A stretch of 64,000 bases of DNA from contig NZ_AZEE01000028.1 in assembly GCF_001434895.1 (NCBI RefSeq), forward strand, positions 62,502 through 126,501, written 5' to 3'. A program made the translations under genes and the position numbers. Source of the stretch: Secundilactobacillus odoratitofui DSM 19909 = JCM 15043 (GTDB lineage Bacteria > Bacillota > Bacilli > Lactobacillales > Lactobacillaceae). The notes under the pieces were generated by a model. It was not told where the DNA came from. It searched no databases and saw only the letters and a list, made by a program, of their open reading frames with translations. Positions 57,319 to 64,000 of this stretch are shown here, in pieces; positions within the stretch are counted from its first letter, which is position 1; each line of letters starts with the position of its first letter.

Positions 57319-57632
57319 TGGCAGAACAAACAATGGCGATTTTTAAACGGGGCATTCCCATTTTTACGATGATGCAAGATGAAAATCGACAGCGAATCGT
57401 CGTCATGCTTTGTAAGACGGATCAGATGACCGTTAACCAAATCACAGATGCACTCTCATTGTCACGACCAGCAGTTTCTCATCATTTGAAATTAATGAAG
57501 GATGCGGGATTGGTCAACGTCACTAAGAGCGGAACGGAGCGCTATTATAGCATTCATATGGATGACGCCTTGGCACTGCTGGATGAACTGTCAGCCTCGC
57601 TGCGAGCTGATTTAGGAAAAAAAGCCCATTAA
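57318..57632 (+). CDS. ArsR-family winged-helix regulator
   Basis: The 104-residue repressor has the winged-helix core LSRPAVSHHLKLMKDAGLV (residues about 48-66). The metal-sensing ELCVC box of classical ArsR/SmtB is not present; the equivalent stretch is MLCKTDQM, with one cysteine only. So it probably senses something other than arsenite, perhaps an electrophile or oxidant by a single thiol. It overlaps the DJ-1 gene by one base and precedes the old-yellow-enzyme gene by 58 bp. Confidence 0.85.
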   Translation: MAEQTMAIFKRGIPIFTMMQDENRQRIVVMLCKTDQMTVNQITDALSLSRPAVSHHLKLMKDAGLVNVTKSGTERYYSIHMDDALALLDELSASLRADLGKKAH

Positions 57633-57690
57633 GGCTTTCTTTTTTGAACAATAGGTTTAAATGTTTAAACAAATAAAAGGAGTAATTAAA

Positions 57691-58905
57691 ATGACAAGCA
57701 CGATGTTTCAACCACTAACACTAAACAACGGAACAGTAATAAAGAATCGCTTCGTAAAACCAGCCATGAGTGAAATTTTAGGTGATCATCAGCAACGACC
57801 GACTCAACTGTTGGTGAACTTATACCGGGAATGGGTACAGGGTGGTGCTGGGTTATTGATCACTGGTAATGTCATGGTTGATCGAACTGCCCTCGGTGAA
57901 AAAGGCAACGTGGTGATTGACGATGAACGTGATTTACCAATTTTACGGGCGTGGGCTCAGGCTGGTCAAACAAACGGTGCCCAGACTTGGGTTCAACTCA
58001 ACCACCCGGGTAGACAATCGCCACGCTACATGAACCCAACGCCAGTGGCCCCAAGTGCTGTACCGCTGGAAGGCGACAATGCATTTGCTTTCAATGCCCC
58101 AAGAGCGCTAACAGTTGCCGAAATTCACCAAATTGTTGAGAAATTTGCGACATCAGCAGCTGTCGTAAAAAAGGCGGGTTTTGGCGGTGTTGAGATTCAC
58201 GCCGCTCACGGGTATTTGCTCAGTCAATTCTTATCACCGATTGCTAATGTTCGAACCGACGAGTACGGTGGTAGTCTGATCAATCGGATGCGGATCATTG
58301 AGGAAGTGTACTTGGCGATTAGGCGTCAGGTTGGACCAGCGTTTCCGGTGGCAATCAAAATCAACAGCTCAGATTTTCGAGACGGTGGGTTCAGTGAAGC
58401 CGACTCCATTCAAGTGATTCACCGGATGTCTGATCTGGGTATCAACCTCATTGAAATTTCGGGCGGTAATTACGAGAACACCACCATTCAGGGGAGCAAT
58501 GAGAAGGGCGCCTTTTTCACAAAGTACGCCGCTAAGGCTAAGCAGGGACTGAACACCCCAGTGCTGGTTACTGGCGGATTTAAAAGTTTAACTGGGATGG
58601 CACACGCAGTTGAAAACGGTGAAACCGAACTCGTTGGTTTATCCCGTGGCCTTGCGCTCATGCCAGATCTACCCAATCGAGCAGCTAAGGGCCAATTTCA
58701 CGCCATTCAACTCGAACGACTATCAACTGGCATTAAAGCAGTTGATCAAAAGGCCGGTTCCTATATTGGCTTGAGTTATTACGAGATGCAGATGCGACGA
58801 ATTGCTACGGGAAAAGCACCTAAATTAACGAAGAACGCTTGGGTGCCACTGATTTTTGCTTTGCGCACGCAAGGGCTAGCCATGATGAAACCGCAGCGGG
58901 CATGA
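57691..58905 (+). CDS. NADH:flavin oxidoreductase (old yellow enzyme family)
   Basis: The 404-residue FMN enzyme has VQLNHPGRQSPRY near 100, the active-site HAAHGYLLSQFLSP near 173-186, NVRTDEYGGSLINRMR and a C-terminal LVTGGF...LVGLSRGL phosphate-binding region. Such enzymes reduce alpha,beta-unsaturated carbonyls. ATG 57691 follows AAAGGAG; a Met at 57661 lies upstream of that site. It is probably in one operon with DJ-1 and the ArsR-type regulator. Confidence 0.9.
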   Translation: MTSTMFQPLTLNNGTVIKNRFVKPAMSEILGDHQQRPTQLLVNLYREWVQGGAGLLITGNVMVDRTALGEKGNVVIDDERDLPILRAWAQAGQTNGAQTWVQLNHPGRQSPRYMNPTPVAPSAVPLEGDNAFAFNAPRALTVAEIHQIVEKFATSAAVVKKAGFGGVEIHAAHGYLLSQFLSPIANVRTDEYGGSLINRMRIIEEVYLAIRRQVGPAFPVAIKINSSDFRDGGFSEADSIQVIHRMSDLGINLIEISGGNYENTTIQGSNEKGAFFTKYAAKAKQGLNTPVLVTGGFKSLTGMAHAVENGETELVGLSRGLALMPDLPNRAAKGQFHAIQLERLSTGIKAVDQKAGSYIGLSYYEMQMRRIATGKAPKLTKNAWVPLIFALRTQGLAMMKPQRA

Positions 58906-58960
58906 TATCAGTGGTATCGTTGAAATAGCGTAATGGATGCCAGGCTAATTGAGATACATC

Positions 58961-58998
58961 AAAATAACCGTTACCTTGATGAGGGTAACGGTTATTTT
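58961..58998. terminator. Bidirectional terminator
   Basis: AAAATAACCGTTACC pairs with GGTAACGGTTATTTT; between the flavin oxidoreductase and the convergent regulator. Confidence 0.85.
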
Positions 58999-59006
58999 GG
59001 TTAAAC

Positions 59007-59336
59007 TTATGAATTTCGATGTGGTAAACGGACTTCACCGGTTTGATGCAGCTGACGATTACCCCAGTTTTCTAACTGGTTCAACTCATTTTGAAACGCC
59101 TGACCATCAAGGGTCAACCGATATTGGTAATCCTGGGTTGAATCGACCAAGCTGAGATTAGTTAGATTGGAGAGGGCAATTAACAACTTAAACGTTGAAA
59201 TGCCACGAACCTGCTCTCTGAGTGTCATAAAATCCTGATAGTCGCTATCCAAATTTTGAAGAATAAGCGCATACCACCGGTTGGATAACACGGCCAGGCC
59301 CGCTTGGGTGCCGATGCTGGTGTCACGAACGACCAT
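59007..59336 (-). CDS. HxlR-like winged-helix regulator
   Basis: The 109-residue protein resembles HxlR-type regulators (SNRWYALILQNLDS near 18-31, then a recognition-helix region FKLLIALSNLTNLSLV near 50-65 and a wing). It is divergent from the typical family sequence, with less certainty. ATG 59336 follows AAGGCAG. Confidence 0.65.
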   Translation of the reverse strand: MVVRDTSIGTQAGLAVLSNRWYALILQNLDSDYQDFMTLREQVRGISTFKLLIALSNLTNLSLVDSTQDYQYRLTLDGQAFQNELNQLENWGNRQLHQTGEVRLPHRNS

Positions 59337-59575
59337 TGTAGATCACTGCCTTTTTTAGTAGATACAGATTAGTATAAATGCGGGGATTGATAAACACCAG
59401 TAATGTGACTCTGGGTTTGAGTCTGGTCAGATGCTCTGAGTTAAGAACAGATTGACGGTACCAACCAATTCGAGTTGCGTCATGCCTTTCACGTATAGTC
59501 CAACATACAATGGAGGTATTAGACAGAATTAAAACTTGGCTCTAAACTAAAACTTATGCAAAGAAAGGTGGCGAC

Positions 59576-60148
59576 ATGTCGATGATACTCGAACAATTAA
59601 TCAATGCTGGTCCAGTTGCCTTTAGGGGCCAATTGGCACAACAGGTGGATGCAGTTGTGGCTGAAACCAGTAATCAGTTGGTGCGATTCAATACAACAAC
59701 TGATCAAACAGTTCGCCGGTCAGCCATGCAACACATCCTGGGCTACCCGTTGCCAGCTGAGACGGTGATCAATCCACCATTTCAAACTGACTTTGGGCCT
59801 CACACAAAATTGGGTCGGCACGTCTTTATCAACAGAGATTGCTTGTTCGTTGACCTGGGTGGCATCACCATTGACGACGATGCTTTGATTGGACCACGTG
59901 TTTCGTTAATTTCCGTTAATCACCAAGAAGATCCCGCTCATCGACGTGATTTAGAGTTGAAATCGGTGCACATTGAGCATGGCGCTTGGTTAGGCGCGGG
60001 TGTGACCGTGTTACCTGGTGTGACGATTGGCCACGATGCGATTGTTGGGGCTGGTGCGGTAGTGACCAAGGACGTACCGCCAAGGATGGTGGTCGCTGGG
60101 GTGCCAGCGAAAATTATCCGGCCAATTCAGGCCACTGATCAGGCCTGA
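59576..60148 (+). CDS. Maltose/galactoside O-acetyltransferase-like hexapeptide protein
   Basis: The 190-residue left-handed beta-helix enzyme has the LacA/Maa pattern: INRDCLFVDLGGITIDDDALIGPRV, LISVNHQEDPAHRRD and VTIGHDAIVGAGAVVTKDVPPRMVVAGVPAKIIR near the end. The catalytic His is in VNHQ. Substrate is probably a sugar. ATG 59576 follows AAAGGTGG. Confidence 0.9.
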   Translation: MSMILEQLINAGPVAFRGQLAQQVDAVVAETSNQLVRFNTTTDQTVRRSAMQHILGYPLPAETVINPPFQTDFGPHTKLGRHVFINRDCLFVDLGGITIDDDALIGPRVSLISVNHQEDPAHRRDLELKSVHIEHGAWLGAGVTVLPGVTIGHDAIVGAGAVVTKDVPPRMVVAGVPAKIIRPIQATDQA

Positions 60149-60288
60149 TGTTTAGCCAACGTTGACAGTTGCCTTGTCAACGCAGTATGCTAACTTTAAC
60201 TTAATCAGTAAAGCTAGTGTCGCTAACGGATTGAAGTCCTTTTTTATTTTAAGCAAGATATTCAAACGAAATGACAGACACTTCCAAC

Positions 60289-60331
60289 AAACCTAAGTCG
60301 CTAAGAATTTTTAGTGACTTGGGTTTTATTA
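60289..60331 (+). terminator. Rho-independent terminator
   Basis: ACCTAAGTCGCTAA pairs with TTAGTGACTTGGGT with a T tract after it, 140 bp past the acetyltransferase. A smaller hairpin CGTTGACA/TGTCAACG lies at about 60159-60181. Confidence 0.7.
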
Positions 60332-60387
60332 CTTGGATAGTAAGTTAGCCTGAATCAATTTTCGGCGTTAAAACGGAGGAAAAATTT

Positions 60388-61257
60388 ATGACAACTAAAA
60401 TTACTGATGGTTACTATGAAGGTGAACGTTCACTTTTTGGGCTAAATGGTGCTGATATTGATGGCACAACTTTTGGCAACGGTGAGTCACCACTCAAGGA
60501 AAGCCAAAACATCGCACTCCATCATTCAATTTTTCAATGGAAATACCCGCTGTGGTACAGTCAGCACGTCACGGTAGACAATACTATTTTTGAAACCATG
60601 TCACGCTCGGGTATCTGGTATACTCACGATATTAGTGTCACCAATAGTGCGCTGCAGGCGCCCAAACTTTTTCGGCGGTGCAGCCAAATTAAATTGGATC
60701 ACGTTCACTTTTCAGACGCGGAAGAAACGCTTTGGACCTGTGATGATGTTCAGTTGACCAACGTGACCGTGAACGGTGATTATTTCGGCAAGGACAGCAC
60801 TAACCTATATCTGGATCACGTTAATTTAATTGGCAATTACTGTTTTGATGGTGCCAAAAACGTTGAGGTCCATCACTCAACGCTGGTCTCCAAAGATGCT
60901 TTTTGGAATTGCGAAAATGTCACCATTTATGATTCAACCATTAGTGGTGAGTATTTGGCTTGGAACACGCAAAACCTAACGCTCATTAATTGTACGATTG
61001 AAAGCAATCAGGGGCTCTGTTACATCAAGCATTTGAAGATGACCAATTGTCGCTTGCTTCACACGGATCTGGCTTTTGAATACTGCGCCGATATTGACGC
61101 TCAAATTAATAGTGATGTTATGAGTGTTAAAAATCCCATTAGTGGCAAAATTAAAGCCCACGGTATTGGTGAGTTAATTTTGGATGACCCAGACATTGAC
61201 TTTACTCAGGTTCAAATCACGACGGATGAGCCAATTTCAGAAAGGAAGACTGCGTAA
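60388..61257 (+). CDS. DUF3737-family protein (beta-helix)
   Basis: The 289-residue protein begins ITDGYYEGERSLF and consists of repeated short strands (ALHHSIFQWKYPLW, LDHVHFSDAEETLW, LDHVNLIGNYCFD), a right-handed beta-helix pattern of the DUF3737 family. Function unknown. It overlaps the MalY-type gene by one base (TAATG), so the two are coupled. Confidence 0.88.
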   Translation: MTTKITDGYYEGERSLFGLNGADIDGTTFGNGESPLKESQNIALHHSIFQWKYPLWYSQHVTVDNTIFETMSRSGIWYTHDISVTNSALQAPKLFRRCSQIKLDHVHFSDAEETLWTCDDVQLTNVTVNGDYFGKDSTNLYLDHVNLIGNYCFDGAKNVEVHHSTLVSKDAFWNCENVTIYDSTISGEYLAWNTQNLTLINCTIESNQGLCYIKHLKMTNCRLLHTDLAFEYCADIDAQINSDVMSVKNPISGKIKAHGIGELILDDPDIDFTQVQITTDEPISERKTA

Positions 61258-62417
61258 TGTATGACTTTGATAATGCGCCTCAGCGGTTGCACACTGATTC
61301 GGTAAAGTGGGACGTCAAAGACGGTGAGTTACCCATGTGGATCGCTGATATGGACTTTCAGACGGCACCTGAAATTGTGGCCGCGATGCAAGCCAAACTT
61401 CAATTGGGGGCCTTTGGCTATGAAGAGCCACATGATACTTATTTTGAAGCGGTTGCGGGCTGGTATGCGCGCCAACATCACGCGCAACCCGACACAGACT
61501 GGCTCAATTTAAGTACTGGCGTGGTCCCGGCAATCTCTTCGATTGTTCGTCGGGTTTCAAACGTTGGTGACAACGTTTTAGTTCAAGCACCGGTGTATAA
61601 TATTTTCTACAATTCGATTGAAAATAACGGGCGTCACGTGTTATCTAGCGATTTAGTATACGATGGTAGTCAGTATTCGGTTGATTGGACTGATTTAGAG
61701 GCGAAGCTTGCCCAACCCTTAACCACGCTGATGATTTTATGTAACCCGCATAATCCAGTTGGTAAAGTCTGGTCTGAATCTGAGCTAACTCGTATTGCAA
61801 CATTATGTCAGACACACCACGTGGTGATGGTCTCTGATGAAATTCATGGTGACTTGGTCTTGAATGGGCCAGATTACACACCGGCCTTTTCGTTACCAGC
61901 ACCACTTAATCAAAATGTGATCTCATTAGTATCCCCGAGCAAGACCTTCAACGTGGCAGCGATGCATGTCGCAACCGTGATCGTCCCCAACGCCGATCTT
62001 CGTTCAGTCGTTAATCGGGGGTTGAATACGGATGAGCTGGCAGAACCCAACTTACTGGCCATCCCTGGTACGATTGCGGCGTATACGAAAGGTGATGCCT
62101 GGCTCGCGTCACTCAAGACCAAATTAAATCAAAACTATCAATTAGCGGTTGATTATTTGGCGGCCAACGTGCCAGCTGTCAAAGTGGTTCAAAGCACGGC
62201 AACTTATTTAATGTGGCTTGATGTGAGTGCCATCACGGATGATGCGGATGCACTGACAGCTTCAATTCGAAAAACCACAGGCTTGATTTTATCGTCAGGC
62301 TCAGTTTATCGCGGCAACGGGCCACAATTTTTGCGGTTGAACTTTGCCTGTCCAACAGCAATGTTGCAAGATGGGTTGAAGCGGTTAAAGCGGGGCATTG
62401 AGACATTTCAATCGTAA
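61257..62417 (+). CDS. MalY/PatB-type cystathionine beta-lyase
   Basis: The 386-residue PLP enzyme (fold type I) has the lysine in VSPSKTFNVAAMH near 226, NPHNPVGKVW near 160 and DEIHGDL near 190. MalY/PatB proteins cleave C-S bonds of cystathionine or related substrates. Coupling to DUF3737 is common in lactobacilli but its meaning is not known. Free of frameshifts. Confidence 0.9.
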   Translation: MYDFDNAPQRLHTDSVKWDVKDGELPMWIADMDFQTAPEIVAAMQAKLQLGAFGYEEPHDTYFEAVAGWYARQHHAQPDTDWLNLSTGVVPAISSIVRRVSNVGDNVLVQAPVYNIFYNSIENNGRHVLSSDLVYDGSQYSVDWTDLEAKLAQPLTTLMILCNPHNPVGKVWSESELTRIATLCQTHHVVMVSDEIHGDLVLNGPDYTPAFSLPAPLNQNVISLVSPSKTFNVAAMHVATVIVPNADLRSVVNRGLNTDELAEPNLLAIPGTIAAYTKGDAWLASLKTKLNQNYQLAVDYLAANVPAVKVVQSTATYLMWLDVSAITDDADALTASIRKTTGLILSSGSVYRGNGPQFLRLNFACPTAMLQDGLKRLKRGIETFQS

Positions 62418-62569
62418 ATGATTTTGATTCAATGTCTCAGGCAGATGGTTCTTAATTTCGTGTCGTATCTTCACATTAACGCAGCTTGACGTCGGTTTAA
62501 GCGGTTTGACCTTTATACGAGTCGCGTGTTAATCTTTTGCTAAGGTAATTATTCTGCCGCCGGGCAGCG

Positions 62570-62616
62570 CACCACAGTCACATCCTTTAGGCTTAATAGG
62601 ATGTCGCTGTGGTGTT
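62570..62616 (+). terminator. Strong hairpin between malY-like and SMR genes
   Basis: CACCACAGTCACATCCT pairs with AGGATGTCGCTGTGGTG with one mismatch, followed by TTTTGT. It ends 25 bp before the SMR start. It may be a weak terminator for the upstream gene or an attenuator. Confidence 0.55.
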
Positions 62617-62640
62617 TTGTATTTAAAGGAGTGTATTAAG

Positions 62641-62958
62641 ATGGCTTGGATTTACTTAGTGGTTGCAGGGGTGTTTGAAGTCGTGTGGGCAACATTCATG
62701 AAGTTTAGTGATGGGTTTCATAAGCTTGGGTTCACCGCACTGACGATCATTGGCATGTTGATTAGTTTTTGGTGTCTCGCAGAAGCGACTCGACGACTGC
62801 CGATGAGCATTGCATATCCGATTTGGACTGGAATTGGGGCGGTTGGGACCGTTATTATCGGTGTTGTCTTGTTTGGTGATCGATTGAGTCCGCTGACTTG
62901 GTTTTTCGTAGGGTGCTTGTTCATTGGCATCATTGGCATTAAACTGACGAGTCATTAG
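62641..62958 (+). CDS. SMR-family transporter, SugE/Gdx subtype
   Basis: The 105-residue protein has four membrane helices. The active-site glutamate is in AGVFEVVWATFMKFSDGF (Glu13) and the sequence MKFSDGF resembles the guanidinium-exporting Gdx subtype rather than QacC-type multidrug pumps. ATG 62641 follows AAAGGAG. It is single; no guanidine riboswitch motif was found in the leader. Confidence 0.87.
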   Translation: MAWIYLVVAGVFEVVWATFMKFSDGFHKLGFTALTIIGMLISFWCLAEATRRLPMSIAYPIWTGIGAVGTVIIGVVLFGDRLSPLTWFFVGCLFIGIIGIKLTSH

Positions 62959-62985
62959 AAACTAATGGTTTGTGATATTGTCATG

Positions 62986-63034
62986 CAGAAAAAAGGCTAA
63001 TTACTCTGAGTAAATCGGAGTGATTAGCCTTTTA
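62986..63034. terminator. Bidirectional terminator
   Basis: AAAAAGGCTAAT...ATTAGCCTTTT with an internal TACTC/GAGTG stem; serves the SMR gene and recA. Confidence 0.8.
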
Positions 63035-63056
63035 AAATGTTAGGGGAATGCATTGG

Positions 63057-64000
63057 TTATTTAGTTTCTGGGGTGTCCTTATCAGCCGGTTTAGCCTTAG
63101 TCGCTTTATCAGCTGGTTTTGGTTCTTCTTCAGGGGCATCTTCTTTAGCCCAGATTTCTTTGATCTTGGCTTCAATTTCGGTTTGTAATTCTGGGTGATC
63201 TTCCAGATACTTACGAACGTTAGTCTTACCTTGGCCGATTCGGTCTTCGTTGTATGAATACCAAGCACCGGCTTTTTGAATGACGTTGTTGTCAACGGCC
63301 AGATTCAACAGATCAGACACACGCGATAGACCCTTACCAAAGACGTTTTCAACTTCAATACGCTTGAATGGGGCAGCAACCTTGTTCTTAGTGATCTTGA
63401 TCTTAGTCATCTTACCAACAACTTCCATCTTGTCGCCTGAACCTTCTTTAACTTGTTCAGAACCAAAGACTTCCATTCGGATTGATGAATAGAACTTAAG
63501 TGCCCGGCCACCAGGGGTGACGTTAGGGTTACCGAACATCACACCAACTTTTTCACGTAATTGATTGATGAAGATCATCGTACAGTGGTTCTTGTTGATG
63601 GTCCCGGCCAGCTTACGGAGGGCTTGGGACATCAAACGGGCTTGTAAGCCAACGTGAGAATCACCCATTTCGCCTTCAATTTCAGCTTGAGGAACCAAAG
63701 CGGCCACTGAGTCAACCACGATCAAGTCGACTGCGGCACTGGCTGCCAACGCATCGGCAATTTCGAGACCTTGTTCACCCGTATCTGGTTGTGATAAGAG
63801 TAAGCTATCGAGATCAACGCCTAAGGCTTTAGTATAAACTGGATCAATGGCGTTTTCAGCATCGATGTAGGCAACGGTGCCACCATCGCGTTGAACTTGG
63901 GCAACGGCTGCTAGGGCCAAGGTCGTTTTACCAGATGATTCAGCGCCGTAAATTTCGATAATTCGCCCCTTAGGATAACCACCACCAATGGCGTGATCCA
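63057..64000 (-). CDS. recA: Recombinase RecA (5' end beyond window)
   Basis: RecA drives homologous recombination and the SOS response. The visible 314 codons cover the Walker A loop GAESSGKTT, the DAENAIDP helix, Walker [13 protein letters not shown], the DNA-binding loops ([17 protein letters not shown] and [28 protein letters not shown]) and an acidic/Pro/Lys C-tail. In Walker A the usual proline (GPESSGKTT) is alanine. The start lies past 64000. The tail with repeated KPADK is typical of lactobacillar RecA. Confidence 0.96.
   Translation of the reverse strand, partial: DHAIGGGYPKGRIIEIYGAESSGKTTLALAAVAQVQRDGGTVAYIDAENAIDPVYTKALGVDLDSLLLSQPDTGEQGLEIADALAASAAVDLIVVDSVAALVPQAEIEGEMGDSHVGLQARLMSQALRKLAGTINKNHCTMIFINQLREKVGVMFGNPNVTPGGRALKFYSSIRMEVFGSEQVKEGSGDKMEVVGKMTKIKITKNKVAAPFKRIEVENVFGKGLSRVSDLLNLAVDNNVIQKAGAWYSYNEDRIGQGKTNVRKYLEDHPELQTEIEAKIKEIWAKEDAPEEEPKPADKATKAKPADKDTPETK

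Noticed and set aside
62560-62616. Guanidine riboswitch before the SMR gene
   Set aside because: There are two adjacent hairpins, but without ACGR loops of guanidine-II or the ykkC core blocks; kept only as a hairpin.

Overview
The window comes from a low-to-mid GC Firmicute, almost certainly a member of the Lactobacillaceae. The evidence is the gene content and layout: a narGHJI nitrate reductase with molybdopterin genes, a CDSUB-order suf operon, pyruvate oxidase, an adhesin with a KxYKxGKxW-type signal peptide and an LPQTN sorting motif, ECF-type vitamin uptake, strong AGGAGG ribosome binding sites, and recA at the right edge. A cluster for D-aspartate cross-bridged peptidoglycan argues against the meso-DAP plantarum group. 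The species cannot be fixed from the sequence alone.

Layout. Positions 1-9.2 kb hold moeA-moaB-moeB (minus strand), divergent from narGHJI. Positions 9.2-12.5 kb form an AT-rich accessory gap with two small membrane proteins, a badly decayed IS30-type transposase, a small inverted-repeat element and one copy of a structured repeat. Positions 12.5-23.1 kb carry pyruvate oxidase, a TPP-riboswitch operon (ylmB-ykoE), an acyltransferase, secreted and unknown proteins, an ABC binding lipoprotein and a polyprenyl diphosphate synthase. Positions 23.2-31.4 kb carry a second copy of the structured repeat, a feo operon whose feoB has an in-frame stop, and sufCDSUB. Positions 31.7-38.6 kb carry an ABC importer (ATPase and permease) with a flavodoxin, then moaE-moaD-moaA-narK, a cupin, a SufT-like protein and an Rgg-type regulator. 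Positions 38.7-48.8 kb hold the large adhesin, small proteins, and an asnB / murE / ATP-grasp ligase / aspartate racemase group. Positions 48.8-64 kb are ordinary chromosomal genes: a tRNA-Gly, a metal P-type ATPase, LtrA, DedA, an ArsC / DJ-1 / ArsR / old-yellow-enzyme cluster, DUF3737, a MalY-type lyase, an SMR exporter and recA.

How it fits together. Nitrate respiration needs molybdopterin (moe/moa), Fe-S clusters (suf, SufT), iron (feo), probably molybdate or iron uptake by the FecCD-type ABC system, nitrate/nitrite transport (NarK) and quinone (the polyprenyl synthase). Most of these lie within 38 kb. The strongest new observation is a shared 14-bp dyad resembling the NreC consensus TAGGG-N4-CCCTA. 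It occurs twice upstream of narG and once each before sufC and moaE, and in the last two cases sits just upstream of the -35 box. A second strong observation is a pair of about 160-nt elements (near 12.2 and 23.3 kb) that keep the same multi-stem fold with compensatory arms. A third is a pair of long hairpins (near 2.5 and 31.5 kb) with conserved outer ends and different inner arms.
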